Shown: one piece after another, positions 1 to 5,274 of the stretch | Numbering within the stretch: position 1 is the first letter of the stretch | How the letters are laid out: each line of letters starts with the position of its first letter | Notes under the pieces: model-generated | What the model was told of the DNA's origin: nothing | The model's input: the letters and a program-made list of their open reading frames with translations, nothing else | Database searches by the model: none | From: Clostridia bacterium | Lineage (GTDB): Bacteria; Bacillota; Clostridia; Oscillospirales; CAG-272 | Length of the DNA: 5,274 bases | Assembly: GCA_017452335.1 (NCBI GenBank) | Contig: JAFTMP010000118.1 | Coordinates: 1-5,274, forward strand | Direction: 5' to 3' | Program-made: the position numbers and the translations under genes

Positions 1-40
1 AAAAAACGAGCGTGCCTGCATTTTGCAAGCTCGCTCGTTT
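1..40 (-). terminator. Intrinsic (Rho-independent) terminator of the arg operon
   Basis: Read on the minus strand, a hairpin begins 8 bases after the argF stop. A 9-bp outer stem (40-32 with 12-4, AAACGAGCG against CGCTCGTTT) is followed by one A-A mismatch (31/13). A 7-bp inner stem with one G-U pair (30-24 with 20-14, GCTTGCA against TGCAGGC) and an AAA loop (23-21) complete it. A run of at least six T (6-1) follows and may continue beyond the window edge. This is the classic form of an intrinsic terminator and marks argF as the last gene of the operon. Read in the plus direction the stem is followed only by TTT then AAAG, so it should act mainly on minus-strand transcription. Confidence 0.93.
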
Positions 41-48
41 AAAGTTCA

Positions 49-1050
49 TTATGCAAGAATCTCAGCATCCAATAGCGTTGCCGCCATCACTGCTTTAATG
101 GTGTGCATTCTGTTTTCCGCTTCGTCAAAGACGATGGACTGCGGTCCTTCAAAGACCTCCTCGGTAACCTCCAGTGCGTCAAGACCGAACTTTTCACCCA
201 CCGTTTTGCCAACGACCGTTTCATCGTTATGGTATGCAGGCAAGCAGTGCATGAACACAGCCTTTTCATCAGCAAGACCCATGGCACGGGCATTGACCTG
301 ATAAGGAAGCAGGGCGTCGATACGCTCCTTCCACACTTCATCGGGCTCGCCCATGGATACCCAAACGTCGGTATAAACCACATTGGCACCCTTCAGCGCC
401 TTTTCGGGATCGCTTTCAAAACGCAGAGTGGCTCCGCTTTCCTTTGCCGCTTCTTCGCATTTTGCAATCAGCTCTTTATTGGGGAAATAACCCTCGGGTG
501 CGCATGCTGTGAAGTTTAAGCCCATCTTGGCACAGCCCACCATTAAGGAATTGCCCATATTGTAGCGGGCATCGCCCATATACACGAAATTGATACCCTT
601 CAAATAACCGAAGTGCTCCTTGATGGTTAAAAAGTCTGCAAGGATCTGGGTGGGGTGAAATTCGTTGGTCAAGCCGTTCCACACAGGAACACCTGCAAAC
701 TTCGCCAGCTCCTCCACGATCTCCTGTCCAAAGCCTCTGTATTCAATACCGTCAAACATTCTGCCCAGCACCCTTGCGGTATCGGCAATGCTTTCCTTTT
801 TGCCGATCTGCGAGCCCTTGGGGTCAAGATAAACAGGATGCATGCCCAGGTCTGCCGCCGCTACCTCAAATGCACAGCGGGTACGGGTACTGGTCTTTTC
901 AAAAACAAGCGCGATATTCTTGCCCACGCAATGTCTGTGGGGGATGCCCTTCTTTTTTTCATCCTTCAATTTTGCCGCCAGGTCAATAAGATACCCGATC
1001 TCCTCGGGGGTATAATCCAGCAACGTTAAAAAGTGTCTGCCCTTAAGCAT
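49..1050 (-). CDS. argF: Ornithine carbamoyltransferase (EC 2.1.3.3), long ArgF/ArcB-like form
   Basis: Cytoplasmic enzyme that joins carbamoyl phosphate to ornithine, giving citrulline and phosphate. The 333-residue protein is complete. The N-terminal carbamoyl phosphate domain carries STRTR (54-58), a QIGKKES segment (81-87) and HPTQ (132-135). The C-terminal ornithine domain carries the SMG loop (232-234) and HCLPA (268-272, with the conserved Cys269). Length, HPTQ and a segment between HCLPA and the C-terminal helix (about 280-300) match the E. coli ArgF/ArgI and catabolic ArcB group rather than the shorter B. subtilis ArgF type. Sequence alone does not separate anabolic from catabolic use, but the position at the end of a biosynthetic arg operon, with no arcA or arcC nearby, favours biosynthesis. 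The ATG lies inside the end of argD (8-base overlap) behind a GGAGG site, and a terminator follows. Confidence 0.95.
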   Translation of the reverse strand: MLKGRHFLTLLDYTPEEIGYLIDLAAKLKDEKKKGIPHRHCVGKNIALVFEKTSTRTRCAFEVAAADLGMHPVYLDPKGSQIGKKESIADTARVLGRMFDGIEYRGFGQEIVEELAKFAGVPVWNGLTNEFHPTQILADFLTIKEHFGYLKGINFVYMGDARYNMGNSLMVGCAKMGLNFTACAPEGYFPNKELIAKCEEAAKESGATLRFESDPEKALKGANVVYTDVWVSMGEPDEVWKERIDALLPYQVNARAMGLADEKAVFMHCLPAYHNDETVVGKTVGEKFGLDALEVTEEVFEGPQSIVFDEAENRMHTIKAVMAATLLDAEILA

Positions 1051-2227
1051 GTTCTTCCTCCGTTTCGGCGCACACGGTCTTGAGGACCTCCAGCGCCTCG
1101 TTTAGTTGTTCCATGGTAATATTTAAGGGGGGGAGTAAGCGTAGTTTGGTCTTGGCAGTAAGGCACAGCACACCCTTTTCCATGCATTTTAACAGCACTT
1201 CCTTGGCAGGTGCCTTTGTTTCAATGCCGATCATCAACCCAAGTCCCTTAACAGACAGAATGCCCTTTGCACCCTGCAGGCTTTCAAAAACAAACGCGCT
1301 CTTTTCCTGCACCTCAGATAAGAACCGGTCGTCCAGCCGTTCAATCACGCTCAGCGCGCCCGCACAGCATATGGGATTTCCGCCGTAAGTGGAGCCGTGG
1401 TCGCCGTAGGTAAAGACATTTTGCACATCTCCGTACAACAGTGTTGCACCGATGGGCAGTCCGCCGCCCAGTCCCTTGGCAGTGGAGATGATATCGGGGG
1501 TAATGCCGTAGTGCATATAGCCGTAAAGCTTGCCTGTTCTGCCGTTACCCGTCTGCACCTCGTCTACGATAAGCAGGATGCCCTGCTCCTTCAAATATGC
1601 CGAAAGCGCCTTCACGTAATCGGGGTCAAGGGGAAGCACGCCTCCCTCACCCTGCACGCACTCGATCATCATAGCGGCAACCTTTTTCTCGCTGACCGTC
1701 TGCTTGACCGCCTCTAAATCGTTTGCGGGCACATGCACAAAGCCATCGGTCAAGGGTTTGAAGGTCTTGTGGAAAACCTCCTGTCCCGTTGCCGCAAGGG
1801 TGGTGATGGTTCTGCCGTGGAAGCTGTTTTCAAGGGTGATGATGGTATAGCAGTCCTCACCCTTCTTTTCTGCCATATATTTTCTTGCCGCCTTGATGGC
1901 ACACTCGTTTGCTTCCGCGCCCGAATTGGAGAAGAACACCTTCCCTGCCCCTGTCTTTTCGCAAAGGAGCTTTGCAAGCTTCACACAGGGCTCGGTATAG
2001 TAAAGATTGGAAGTATGCTGAAGGGCGGTGAGCTGATTTGCCACCGCGGTGACCCACTGCTCATCGCAGTATCCAAAGGAAGTCACGCCAATACCTGTAC
2101 CCAGGTCAATATAGCGCTTTCCTTCCTCGTCAAACGCCTCCGCACCCATACCCTTTACCAGAGCAAGAGGAAAACGGGCATAGGTATTTGCAATATATTC
2201 TTGATCCAGTTTTTGTAATTCGCTCAT
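1043..2227 (-). CDS. argD: Acetylornithine aminotransferase (EC 2.6.1.11), PLP class III
   Basis: Pyridoxal phosphate enzyme that transfers an amino group from glutamate to N-acetylglutamate semialdehyde, giving N-acetylornithine. The 394 residues match the usual family length. Visible class III aminotransferase features, in order, are the phosphate-binding SNSGAEANE (100-108), FHGRT (136-140), VDEVQTG (221-227) with Asp222 contacting the PLP ring nitrogen, STAKGLGGG (248-256) with Lys251 as the Schiff-base lysine, GSTYGGNP (278-285), and LRLLPPL (362-368) with Arg363 expected to bind the substrate carboxylate. Some ArgD enzymes also act as succinyldiaminopimelate aminotransferase; that cannot be judged here. 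Ornithine or GABA aminotransferase are relatives, but the setting between argB and argF makes ArgD the clear choice. The ATG follows the argB stop after one base, and the gene overlaps argF by 8 bases. Confidence 0.97.
   Translation of the reverse strand: MSELQKLDQEYIANTYARFPLALVKGMGAEAFDEEGKRYIDLGTGIGVTSFGYCDEQWVTAVANQLTALQHTSNLYYTEPCVKLAKLLCEKTGAGKVFFSNSGAEANECAIKAARKYMAEKKGEDCYTIITLENSFHGRTITTLAATGQEVFHKTFKPLTDGFVHVPANDLEAVKQTVSEKKVAAMMIECVQGEGGVLPLDPDYVKALSAYLKEQGILLIVDEVQTGNGRTGKLYGYMHYGITPDIISTAKGLGGGLPIGATLLYGDVQNVFTYGDHGSTYGGNPICCAGALSVIERLDDRFLSEVQEKSAFVFESLQGAKGILSVKGLGLMIGIETKAPAKEVLLKCMEKGVLCLTAKTKLRLLPPLNITMEQLNEALEVLKTVCAETEEEHA
1057..1061 (-). promoter_or_regulatory. Ribosome binding site of argF, inside argD
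   Basis: GGAGG lies 6 bases before the argF ATG at 1050, within the last codons of argD, where it contributes to the acidic EEE stretch of the ArgD tail. It fixes the argF start and suggests that argF is translated by ribosomes ending argD as well as by fresh initiation. Confidence 0.85.
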
Positions 2228-2228
2228 T

Positions 2229-3101
2229 TTATTCCGTCCGATCTCCCACGATCATGGTACCTGCGCCCTCGTCGGTGAGCAGTTCCATCAGAATCGCATG
2301 GGGAATTCTGCCATCCATAATGGTAACATCCTTTACACCTGCACCGATCGCCTCAATACAGCAGTCCACCTTGGGGATCATGCCGCCCGAGATGATTCCA
2401 TCGGCGTACAGTTCCTTGGCTTGTGCCACCGTGATACCGGTAATCAGCGTGGAAGGATCATCCTTATCTCTGAGAATTCCTGCCACGTCGGTCATCATAA
2501 TCAGTCTTTCCGCACCCAGTGCCCCTGCAATGTATGCCGCCGCGGTGTCGCCATTGATATTATACACATTTCCGTCGTGGTCACTTGCCACAGTGGAAAT
2601 AACGGGAATATAATTCTTTTCAAGCAGGTCTGTAATGGGCTTTGCGCGCACCTTGGTGATCTCGCCAACGTACCCAAGACGCTCGTCCTTGATCTTGGCT
2701 TCGATAATGCCGCCGTCCATACCCGAAAGTCCCACCGCGTGGCCGCCCTTCATTTGAAGGAGGGTGACAAGGCTCTTATTCACCTTGCCCGCCAGCACCA
2801 TCTGTACGATGTCCACTGTTTCCTTGTCAGTCACTCGCAGCCCATTGATAAACTCGGGCTTTTTGCCAAGTTTCTTCATCATGTCGCTGATCTCGGGACC
2901 GCCCCCGTGGATCAGCACCACCTTTACGCCGATGAGCCACAGCAGGGCGATATCCTCCATCACCTGCTGCTTTAAGGTCTCATCTATCATGGCGTTGCCG
3001 CCGTATTTTACCACAACGATCTTGCCCACATACCGCTTAATATAGGGCAGTGCCTGGGTTAACACCTTGGCGCGCTGGGCATTTGTAAACATATCGGTCA
3101 T
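2229..3101 (-). CDS. argB: Acetylglutamate kinase (EC 2.7.2.8), probably arginine-sensitive
   Basis: Phosphorylates the gamma-carboxyl of N-acetylglutamate with ATP, the committed and usually controlled step of the acetylated arginine pathway. The 290-residue amino acid kinase fold shows KYGGNAM (32-38, Lys32 at the phosphoryl site), HGGGPEI (65-71), GLRVTD (87-92, substrate side chain contacts), NINGD (181-185, with Asn181 and catalytic Asp185) and GGMIPK (239-244, Lys244). About 25 residues precede the first strand (IVVVKYGG) and include a helical AQRAKVLTQALPYI segment. In known families this N-terminal helix is typical of hexameric kinases inhibited by arginine and is absent from the insensitive E. 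coli enzyme, so feedback inhibition is inferred. The start at 3101 was chosen over an in-frame ATG at 3188 because the latter lies inside argJ, adds unrelated residues and ignores the GGAGG site. Confidence 0.96.
   Translation of the reverse strand: MTDMFTNAQRAKVLTQALPYIKRYVGKIVVVKYGGNAMIDETLKQQVMEDIALLWLIGVKVVLIHGGGPEISDMMKKLGKKPEFINGLRVTDKETVDIVQMVLAGKVNKSLVTLLQMKGGHAVGLSGMDGGIIEAKIKDERLGYVGEITKVRAKPITDLLEKNYIPVISTVASDHDGNVYNINGDTAAAYIAGALGAERLIMMTDVAGILRDKDDPSTLITGITVAQAKELYADGIISGGMIPKVDCCIEAIGAGVKDVTIMDGRIPHAILMELLTDEGAGTMIVGDRTE
2233..2239 (-). promoter_or_regulatory. Weak ribosome binding site of argD, inside the end of argB
   Basis: GGACGGA ends 5 bases before the argD ATG at 2227 and offers only short GGA matches to the anti-Shine-Dalgarno sequence. 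A better GGGAG (2247-2243) is 15 bases away, which is too far for normal use. The argB TAA and the argD ATG are separated by a single A, so argD is probably translated largely by ribosomes terminating on argB. Confidence 0.55.
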
Positions 3102-3109
3102 TTCATCAT

Positions 3110-3114
3110 CCTCC
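3110..3114 (-). promoter_or_regulatory. Ribosome binding site of argB
   Basis: GGAGG sits in the 14-base gap between the argJ TGA (3118-3116) and the argB ATG at 3101, with a spacing of 8 bases. It decides the argB start in favour of 3101. The next in-frame ATG at 3092 would be 17 bases away. Confidence 0.9.
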
Positions 3115-3115
3115 G

Positions 3116-4330
3116 TCAGGTTCTGTAGTCGCCGTTGATCTTCACGTAATCGTAGGTCAGATCGCATCCCCATGCCTTGGAGGAGCATGCGCCGTCATTT
3201 AAGTTCACCTTGATCTCGATTTCCTTTTCGGAAAGCACAGTTTTTGCAAGCTCTTCGGAAAATTCAATGCCTGCACCGTTTCTGCAAACGGAAACAACTC
3301 CTGCAGAAGATACAAAATCTACGTCGATCTTGGTAACATCCACGTCCGCACCGCTATAGCCGATAGCGCAAAGAACTCTGCCCCAGTTGGCATCGGCACC
3401 AAACATTGCCGCCTTCAAGAGCGAAGAGCAAATAACGCTCTTTGCAACCGTTTTCGCAGTTTCAAGATCTTTTGCACCGTCTACGGCACACTCCAGCATC
3501 TTGGTAGCACCCTCGCCGTCTGCAGCGATCATTTTGCACAGTGCCACGGTCACGCCGTTGAGCGCCTTCATGAAGGTGTCAAATTCTTCACCCTCACAAG
3601 TGATCTCCTTGTTGCCCGCCATGCCGTTTGCAAGCACGCTGACCATATCGTTGGTGGAGGTGTCTCCATCTACGCTGACCATATTAAAGGTGTTTTTGAT
3701 ATCGCTTGACAGCGCCTTTTGAAGCATTGCGGGCGCAATGGCACAGTCTGTAGTGATGAACACCAGCATGGTTGCCATATTGGGATGGATCATCCCCGAT
3801 CCCTTGGCAATGCCACCGATCTTGCAGGTCACCCCGCCGATCTCAAAGGACAGTGCCACCTCTTTTTTCACCGTATCGGTGGTCATAATGGCTTCTGCCG
3901 CATGCGCTCCGTCATTGCCCAAATCTGCAACCAGTGCGTCCATGCCTGCGGCAATGGGGTCAAGAGAAAGTCTTTGACCAATAACGCCTGTGGAAGCAAC
4001 CACAACGTCTTTTGCGTCAATTGCCAGCTTGTCCGCCACCAGCGCGCACATCTTCTCTGCAATTTCAATGCCGTCTGCGTTACAGGTGTTGGCATTTCCG
4101 CTGTTGCAGATCACTGCCGTTGCATAGCCGTCTTCAATATTCTTTTTGGTTACAAGCAGAGGCGCACCCTTTACAAGGTTTGTGGTATACACTGCCGCCG
4201 CTGCCGCCTTTTGTTCACTGACGATCAGCGCCAAATCTCTTTTGGTGCGGTTTTTACGAATTCCACAGTGAATTCCTGCCGCCCGAAATCCCTTTGCGGC
4301 ACACACGCCGCCTTCTATATACTGTATCAT
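3116..4330 (-). CDS. argJ: Glutamate N-acetyltransferase / ornithine acetyltransferase ArgJ (EC 2.3.1.35, possibly also 2.3.1.1)
   Basis: Transfers the acetyl group of N-acetylornithine to glutamate, releasing ornithine and recycling acetylglutamate. Bifunctional members also use acetyl-CoA; which type this is cannot be read from the sequence. The 404 residues match the family. Visible features are STGVIG (113-118, oxyanion-hole Thr114-Gly115), TTDT (150-153), AKGSGMI (175-181, Lys176), the self-cleavage site NMA/TML (Ala186/Thr187), DGEGATK (271-277, Glu273), GADANWGR (311-318) and the C-terminal N-x-x-Y-R-T ending (Asn399 to Thr404). Known family members cut themselves into alpha and beta chains, and the freed Thr is the nucleophile. 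The protein has 15 cysteines, which would fit an anaerobe. The start at 4330 follows a good ribosome site and gives the family-typical MIQYIEGGV beginning; an upstream in-frame ATG at 4375 is inside argC and was rejected. Confidence 0.97.
   Translation of the reverse strand: MIQYIEGGVCAAKGFRAAGIHCGIRKNRTKRDLALIVSEQKAAAAAVYTTNLVKGAPLLVTKKNIEDGYATAVICNSGNANTCNADGIEIAEKMCALVADKLAIDAKDVVVASTGVIGQRLSLDPIAAGMDALVADLGNDGAHAAEAIMTTDTVKKEVALSFEIGGVTCKIGGIAKGSGMIHPNMATMLVFITTDCAIAPAMLQKALSSDIKNTFNMVSVDGDTSTNDMVSVLANGMAGNKEITCEGEEFDTFMKALNGVTVALCKMIAADGEGATKMLECAVDGAKDLETAKTVAKSVICSSLLKAAMFGADANWGRVLCAIGYSGADVDVTKIDVDFVSSAGVVSVCRNGAGIEFSEELAKTVLSEKEIEIKVNLNDGACSSKAWGCDLTYDYVKINGDYRT
3770..3775 (-). other. 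ArgJ self-cleavage junction (Ala186/Thr187 codons)
   Basis: Codons GCA (3775-3773) and ACC (3772-3770) encode the Ala-Thr pair within MATML. By family knowledge the peptide bond between them is cut autocatalytically, giving an alpha chain of 186 residues and a beta chain of 218 residues that begins with the catalytic threonine. The motif is seen directly. Cleavage in this organism is inferred. Confidence 0.85.
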
Positions 4331-4336
4331 CTTTTT

Positions 4337-4345
4337 TCCTTCCTT
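4337..4345 (-). promoter_or_regulatory. Ribosome binding site of argJ
   Basis: AAGGAAGGA ends 6 bases before the argJ ATG at 4330 and overlaps the last two bases of the argC TAA (4346-4344). It holds two AAGGA matches to the anti-Shine-Dalgarno sequence, at spacings of 6 and 10 bases, and supports 4330 as the argJ start. Confidence 0.87.
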
Positions 4346-5270
4346 AAAGCGAAAGTCCTGTGGTGGGGTCAACACCCAGCAAAATATTCATACACTGCAC
4401 CGCCGCACCCGAGGCACCCTTGCCCAGATTGTCATAGCGGGCACTGAGCATAAAGCGCTCTTCGTTGCCAAATACCGCGATCTGCATGCCATCCTTACCG
4501 CTGAGCTTTCCTGCCGAAAGGAAGCCCTCTTCATCGGCATTCTCTGCATAGCAAACGATGGGTCCTTTGTAAAGAGCAGAATACAGCTCCTTGATATCCG
4601 ATACACTTCCGTTAAGCATATCCCTGTGAAGGGGCACAGACACGCTCATTCCGCTGTAGAAATCCGAAACGATGGGCATAAACACCGGCTCCTTGTCAAG
4701 AGCGCACAGCGCCTTCATTTCCTTTAGGTGCTTATGAGTCTGGGTCAGCCCGTAGGTACGGGGGGCGTCTAACAGCGCGTCTCTTCCCTCTTCGCCATAC
4801 TGCGCAATCATCTTCTTGCCTCCGCCGCTGTAGCCTGTCAGCGATGTGCAGGAAAGAAGGGCATCGGCAGAGAGAAGTCCGTTCTTTACAAGAGGGGCGA
4901 CCAGCGCGATAAAGCCGCTGGCATGACACCCCGGAACGGCAATGCGCTTGCCCTTTTGAATTTTTTCAAAAGCGTCCGCGCCCAGCTCCGGAAAGCCGTA
5001 CGCCCAGCCGGGGGCAGTACGGTGTGCGGTGGAGGTATCCAGCACCGCCGTGTTTTCGTTTTCGATCATGGCTACGGCTCTGATCGACTCTGCATCGGGC
5101 AGGCAGAGAAAAGCGATGTCCGCTTCATTGAGTTTTTCTTTTCTTGCGCCGTCATCTTTGCGCAGTTCCTCGGGCAGGGTCAGCAGTTCAATATCCTCAC
5201 GGGCACCAAGGCGTTCCTTGATGCGCAGACCCGTGGTGCCCACACTGCCGTCAATAAATACTTTCTTCAT
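4344..5270 (-). CDS. argC: N-acetyl-gamma-glutamyl-phosphate reductase (EC 1.2.1.38), short type 2 form
   Basis: NADPH-dependent reduction of N-acetylglutamyl phosphate to N-acetylglutamate semialdehyde, with a covalent thioester on a cysteine. The 308-residue protein has an N-terminal Rossmann domain with the dinucleotide loop DGSVGTTGLRI (7-17), FLCLPD (54-59), DTSTAHR (78-84), and PGCHASGF (113-120) with nucleophile Cys115. TGYSGGGKK (145-153) and a THKH segment (178-181), likely carrying the acid-base histidine, follow. The short length and FIDGxxGTTG beginning fit the type 2 subfamily rather than the roughly 335-350-residue type 1 of E. coli and B. subtilis. The protein is complete if it starts at 5270, which matches the family start. 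Only GAAG precedes the ATG, so the ribosome site is cut off and the frame stays open to the window edge. It is probably the first gene of the operon, though an upstream gene cannot be excluded. Confidence 0.96.
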   Translation of the reverse strand: MKKVFIDGSVGTTGLRIKERLGAREDIELLTLPEELRKDDGARKEKLNEADIAFLCLPDAESIRAVAMIENENTAVLDTSTAHRTAPGWAYGFPELGADAFEKIQKGKRIAVPGCHASGFIALVAPLVKNGLLSADALLSCTSLTGYSGGGKKMIAQYGEEGRDALLDAPRTYGLTQTHKHLKEMKALCALDKEPVFMPIVSDFYSGMSVSVPLHRDMLNGSVSDIKELYSALYKGPIVCYAENADEEGFLSAGKLSGKDGMQIAVFGNEERFMLSARYDNLGKGASGAAVQCMNILLGVDPTTGLSL

Positions 5271-5274
5271 CTTC

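Larger units (their letters stand above)
1..5270 (-). other. argCJBDF transcription unit (operon)
   Basis: Five genes point the same way. Gaps are 13 bases (argC-argJ), 14 bases (argJ-argB) and 1 base (argB-argD), then an 8-base overlap (argD-argF), and a single strong terminator follows the last gene. No internal terminator or promoter-sized gap exists. The unit covers all steps from glutamate to citrulline except the supply of carbamoyl phosphate. Its promoter and any arginine-responsive operator are outside the window. Co-transcription is inferred from spacing. Confidence 0.9.

Noticed and set aside
49..1050. Naming the carbamoyltransferase arcB (arginine deiminase pathway)
   Set aside because: The sequence group is compatible, but arcA and arcC are absent and the gene overlaps argD at the end of a biosynthetic operon, so argF is the better name.
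1733..2218. Plus-strand open frame of 161 codons opposite argD
   Set aside because: It is an antisense shadow of argD with no start signal or domain. The same applies to the plus-strand frames at 103-519, 655-1029 and 1397-1717.
2298..2975. Plus-strand open frame of 225 codons opposite argB
   Set aside because: It lies wholly antisense to a gene with all kinase motifs, and its His/Cys-rich translation resembles no protein family I know.
3102..3188. Upstream argB start at 3188, adding 29 residues
   Set aside because: The extension is the argJ 3' end read in another frame. GGAGG with 8-base spacing points to 3101.
4331..4375. Upstream argJ start at 4375, adding 15 residues
   Set aside because: It would lie inside argC by 32 bases, and the extra residues are not family-like. 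A good AAGGAAGGA site precedes the ATG at 4330.
3719..4447. Plus-strand open frame of 242 codons, rich in Cys and His
   Set aside because: It lies opposite argJ and the end of argC, has no ribosome binding site or recognisable domain, and its composition follows from the antisense of the argJ codons.
1..5274. Search for a hidden novel system: CRISPR, retron, toxin-antitoxin, phage or transposon remnants, riboswitch
   Set aside because: Coding density is nearly complete with known enzymes. No repeat arrays, inverted-repeat ends, small unexplained genes or leader regions are visible. A riboswitch or operator could exist only upstream of argC, which is outside the window.

Overview
The window holds one biosynthetic locus. 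Five genes, all on the minus strand, form a tightly packed arginine operon read right to left as argC-argJ-argB-argD-argF, and a strong intrinsic terminator follows it at the left edge. Every gene is full length and shows the catalytic residues of its family. I see no frameshifts, mobile elements, RNA genes, CRISPR arrays or unexplained long gaps. The largest gap between two genes is 14 bases.

Layout on the plus-strand scale: 1-40 terminator; 49-1050 ornithine carbamoyltransferase (argF); 1043-2227 acetylornithine aminotransferase (argD); 2229-3101 acetylglutamate kinase (argB); 3116-4330 ornithine acetyltransferase (argJ); 4344-5270 N-acetyl-gamma-glutamyl-phosphate reductase (argC). The promoter, any leader or ARG box, and the argC ribosome binding site lie beyond the right edge, because only four bases precede the argC ATG.

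The pathway runs as follows. ArgJ moves acetyl groups from N-acetylornithine onto glutamate, and may also make acetylglutamate from acetyl-CoA. ArgB phosphorylates acetylglutamate, ArgC reduces the acyl phosphate to the semialdehyde, and ArgD transaminates it to N-acetylornithine. ArgJ then releases ornithine, and ArgF carbamoylates it to citrulline. The genes for the last two steps (argG, argH) and for carbamoyl phosphate synthase (carAB) are not in the window. An N-terminal helix on ArgB suggests that arginine controls the kinase by feedback.

Organism: strong GGAGG-type ribosome binding sites, the argCJBD order, roughly balanced base composition and a cysteine-rich ArgJ suggest an anaerobic Firmicute of class Clostridia, possibly a gut Oscillospiraceae/Ruminococcaceae relative. 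This is inference and the genus cannot be named. Two features differ from the Bacillus subtilis arrangement: ArgC is the short type 2 form, and ArgF is the longer E. coli ArgF/ArcB-like form placed directly after argD without carAB between them. I found no evidence of a previously undescribed system. This is an ordinary core metabolic operon.
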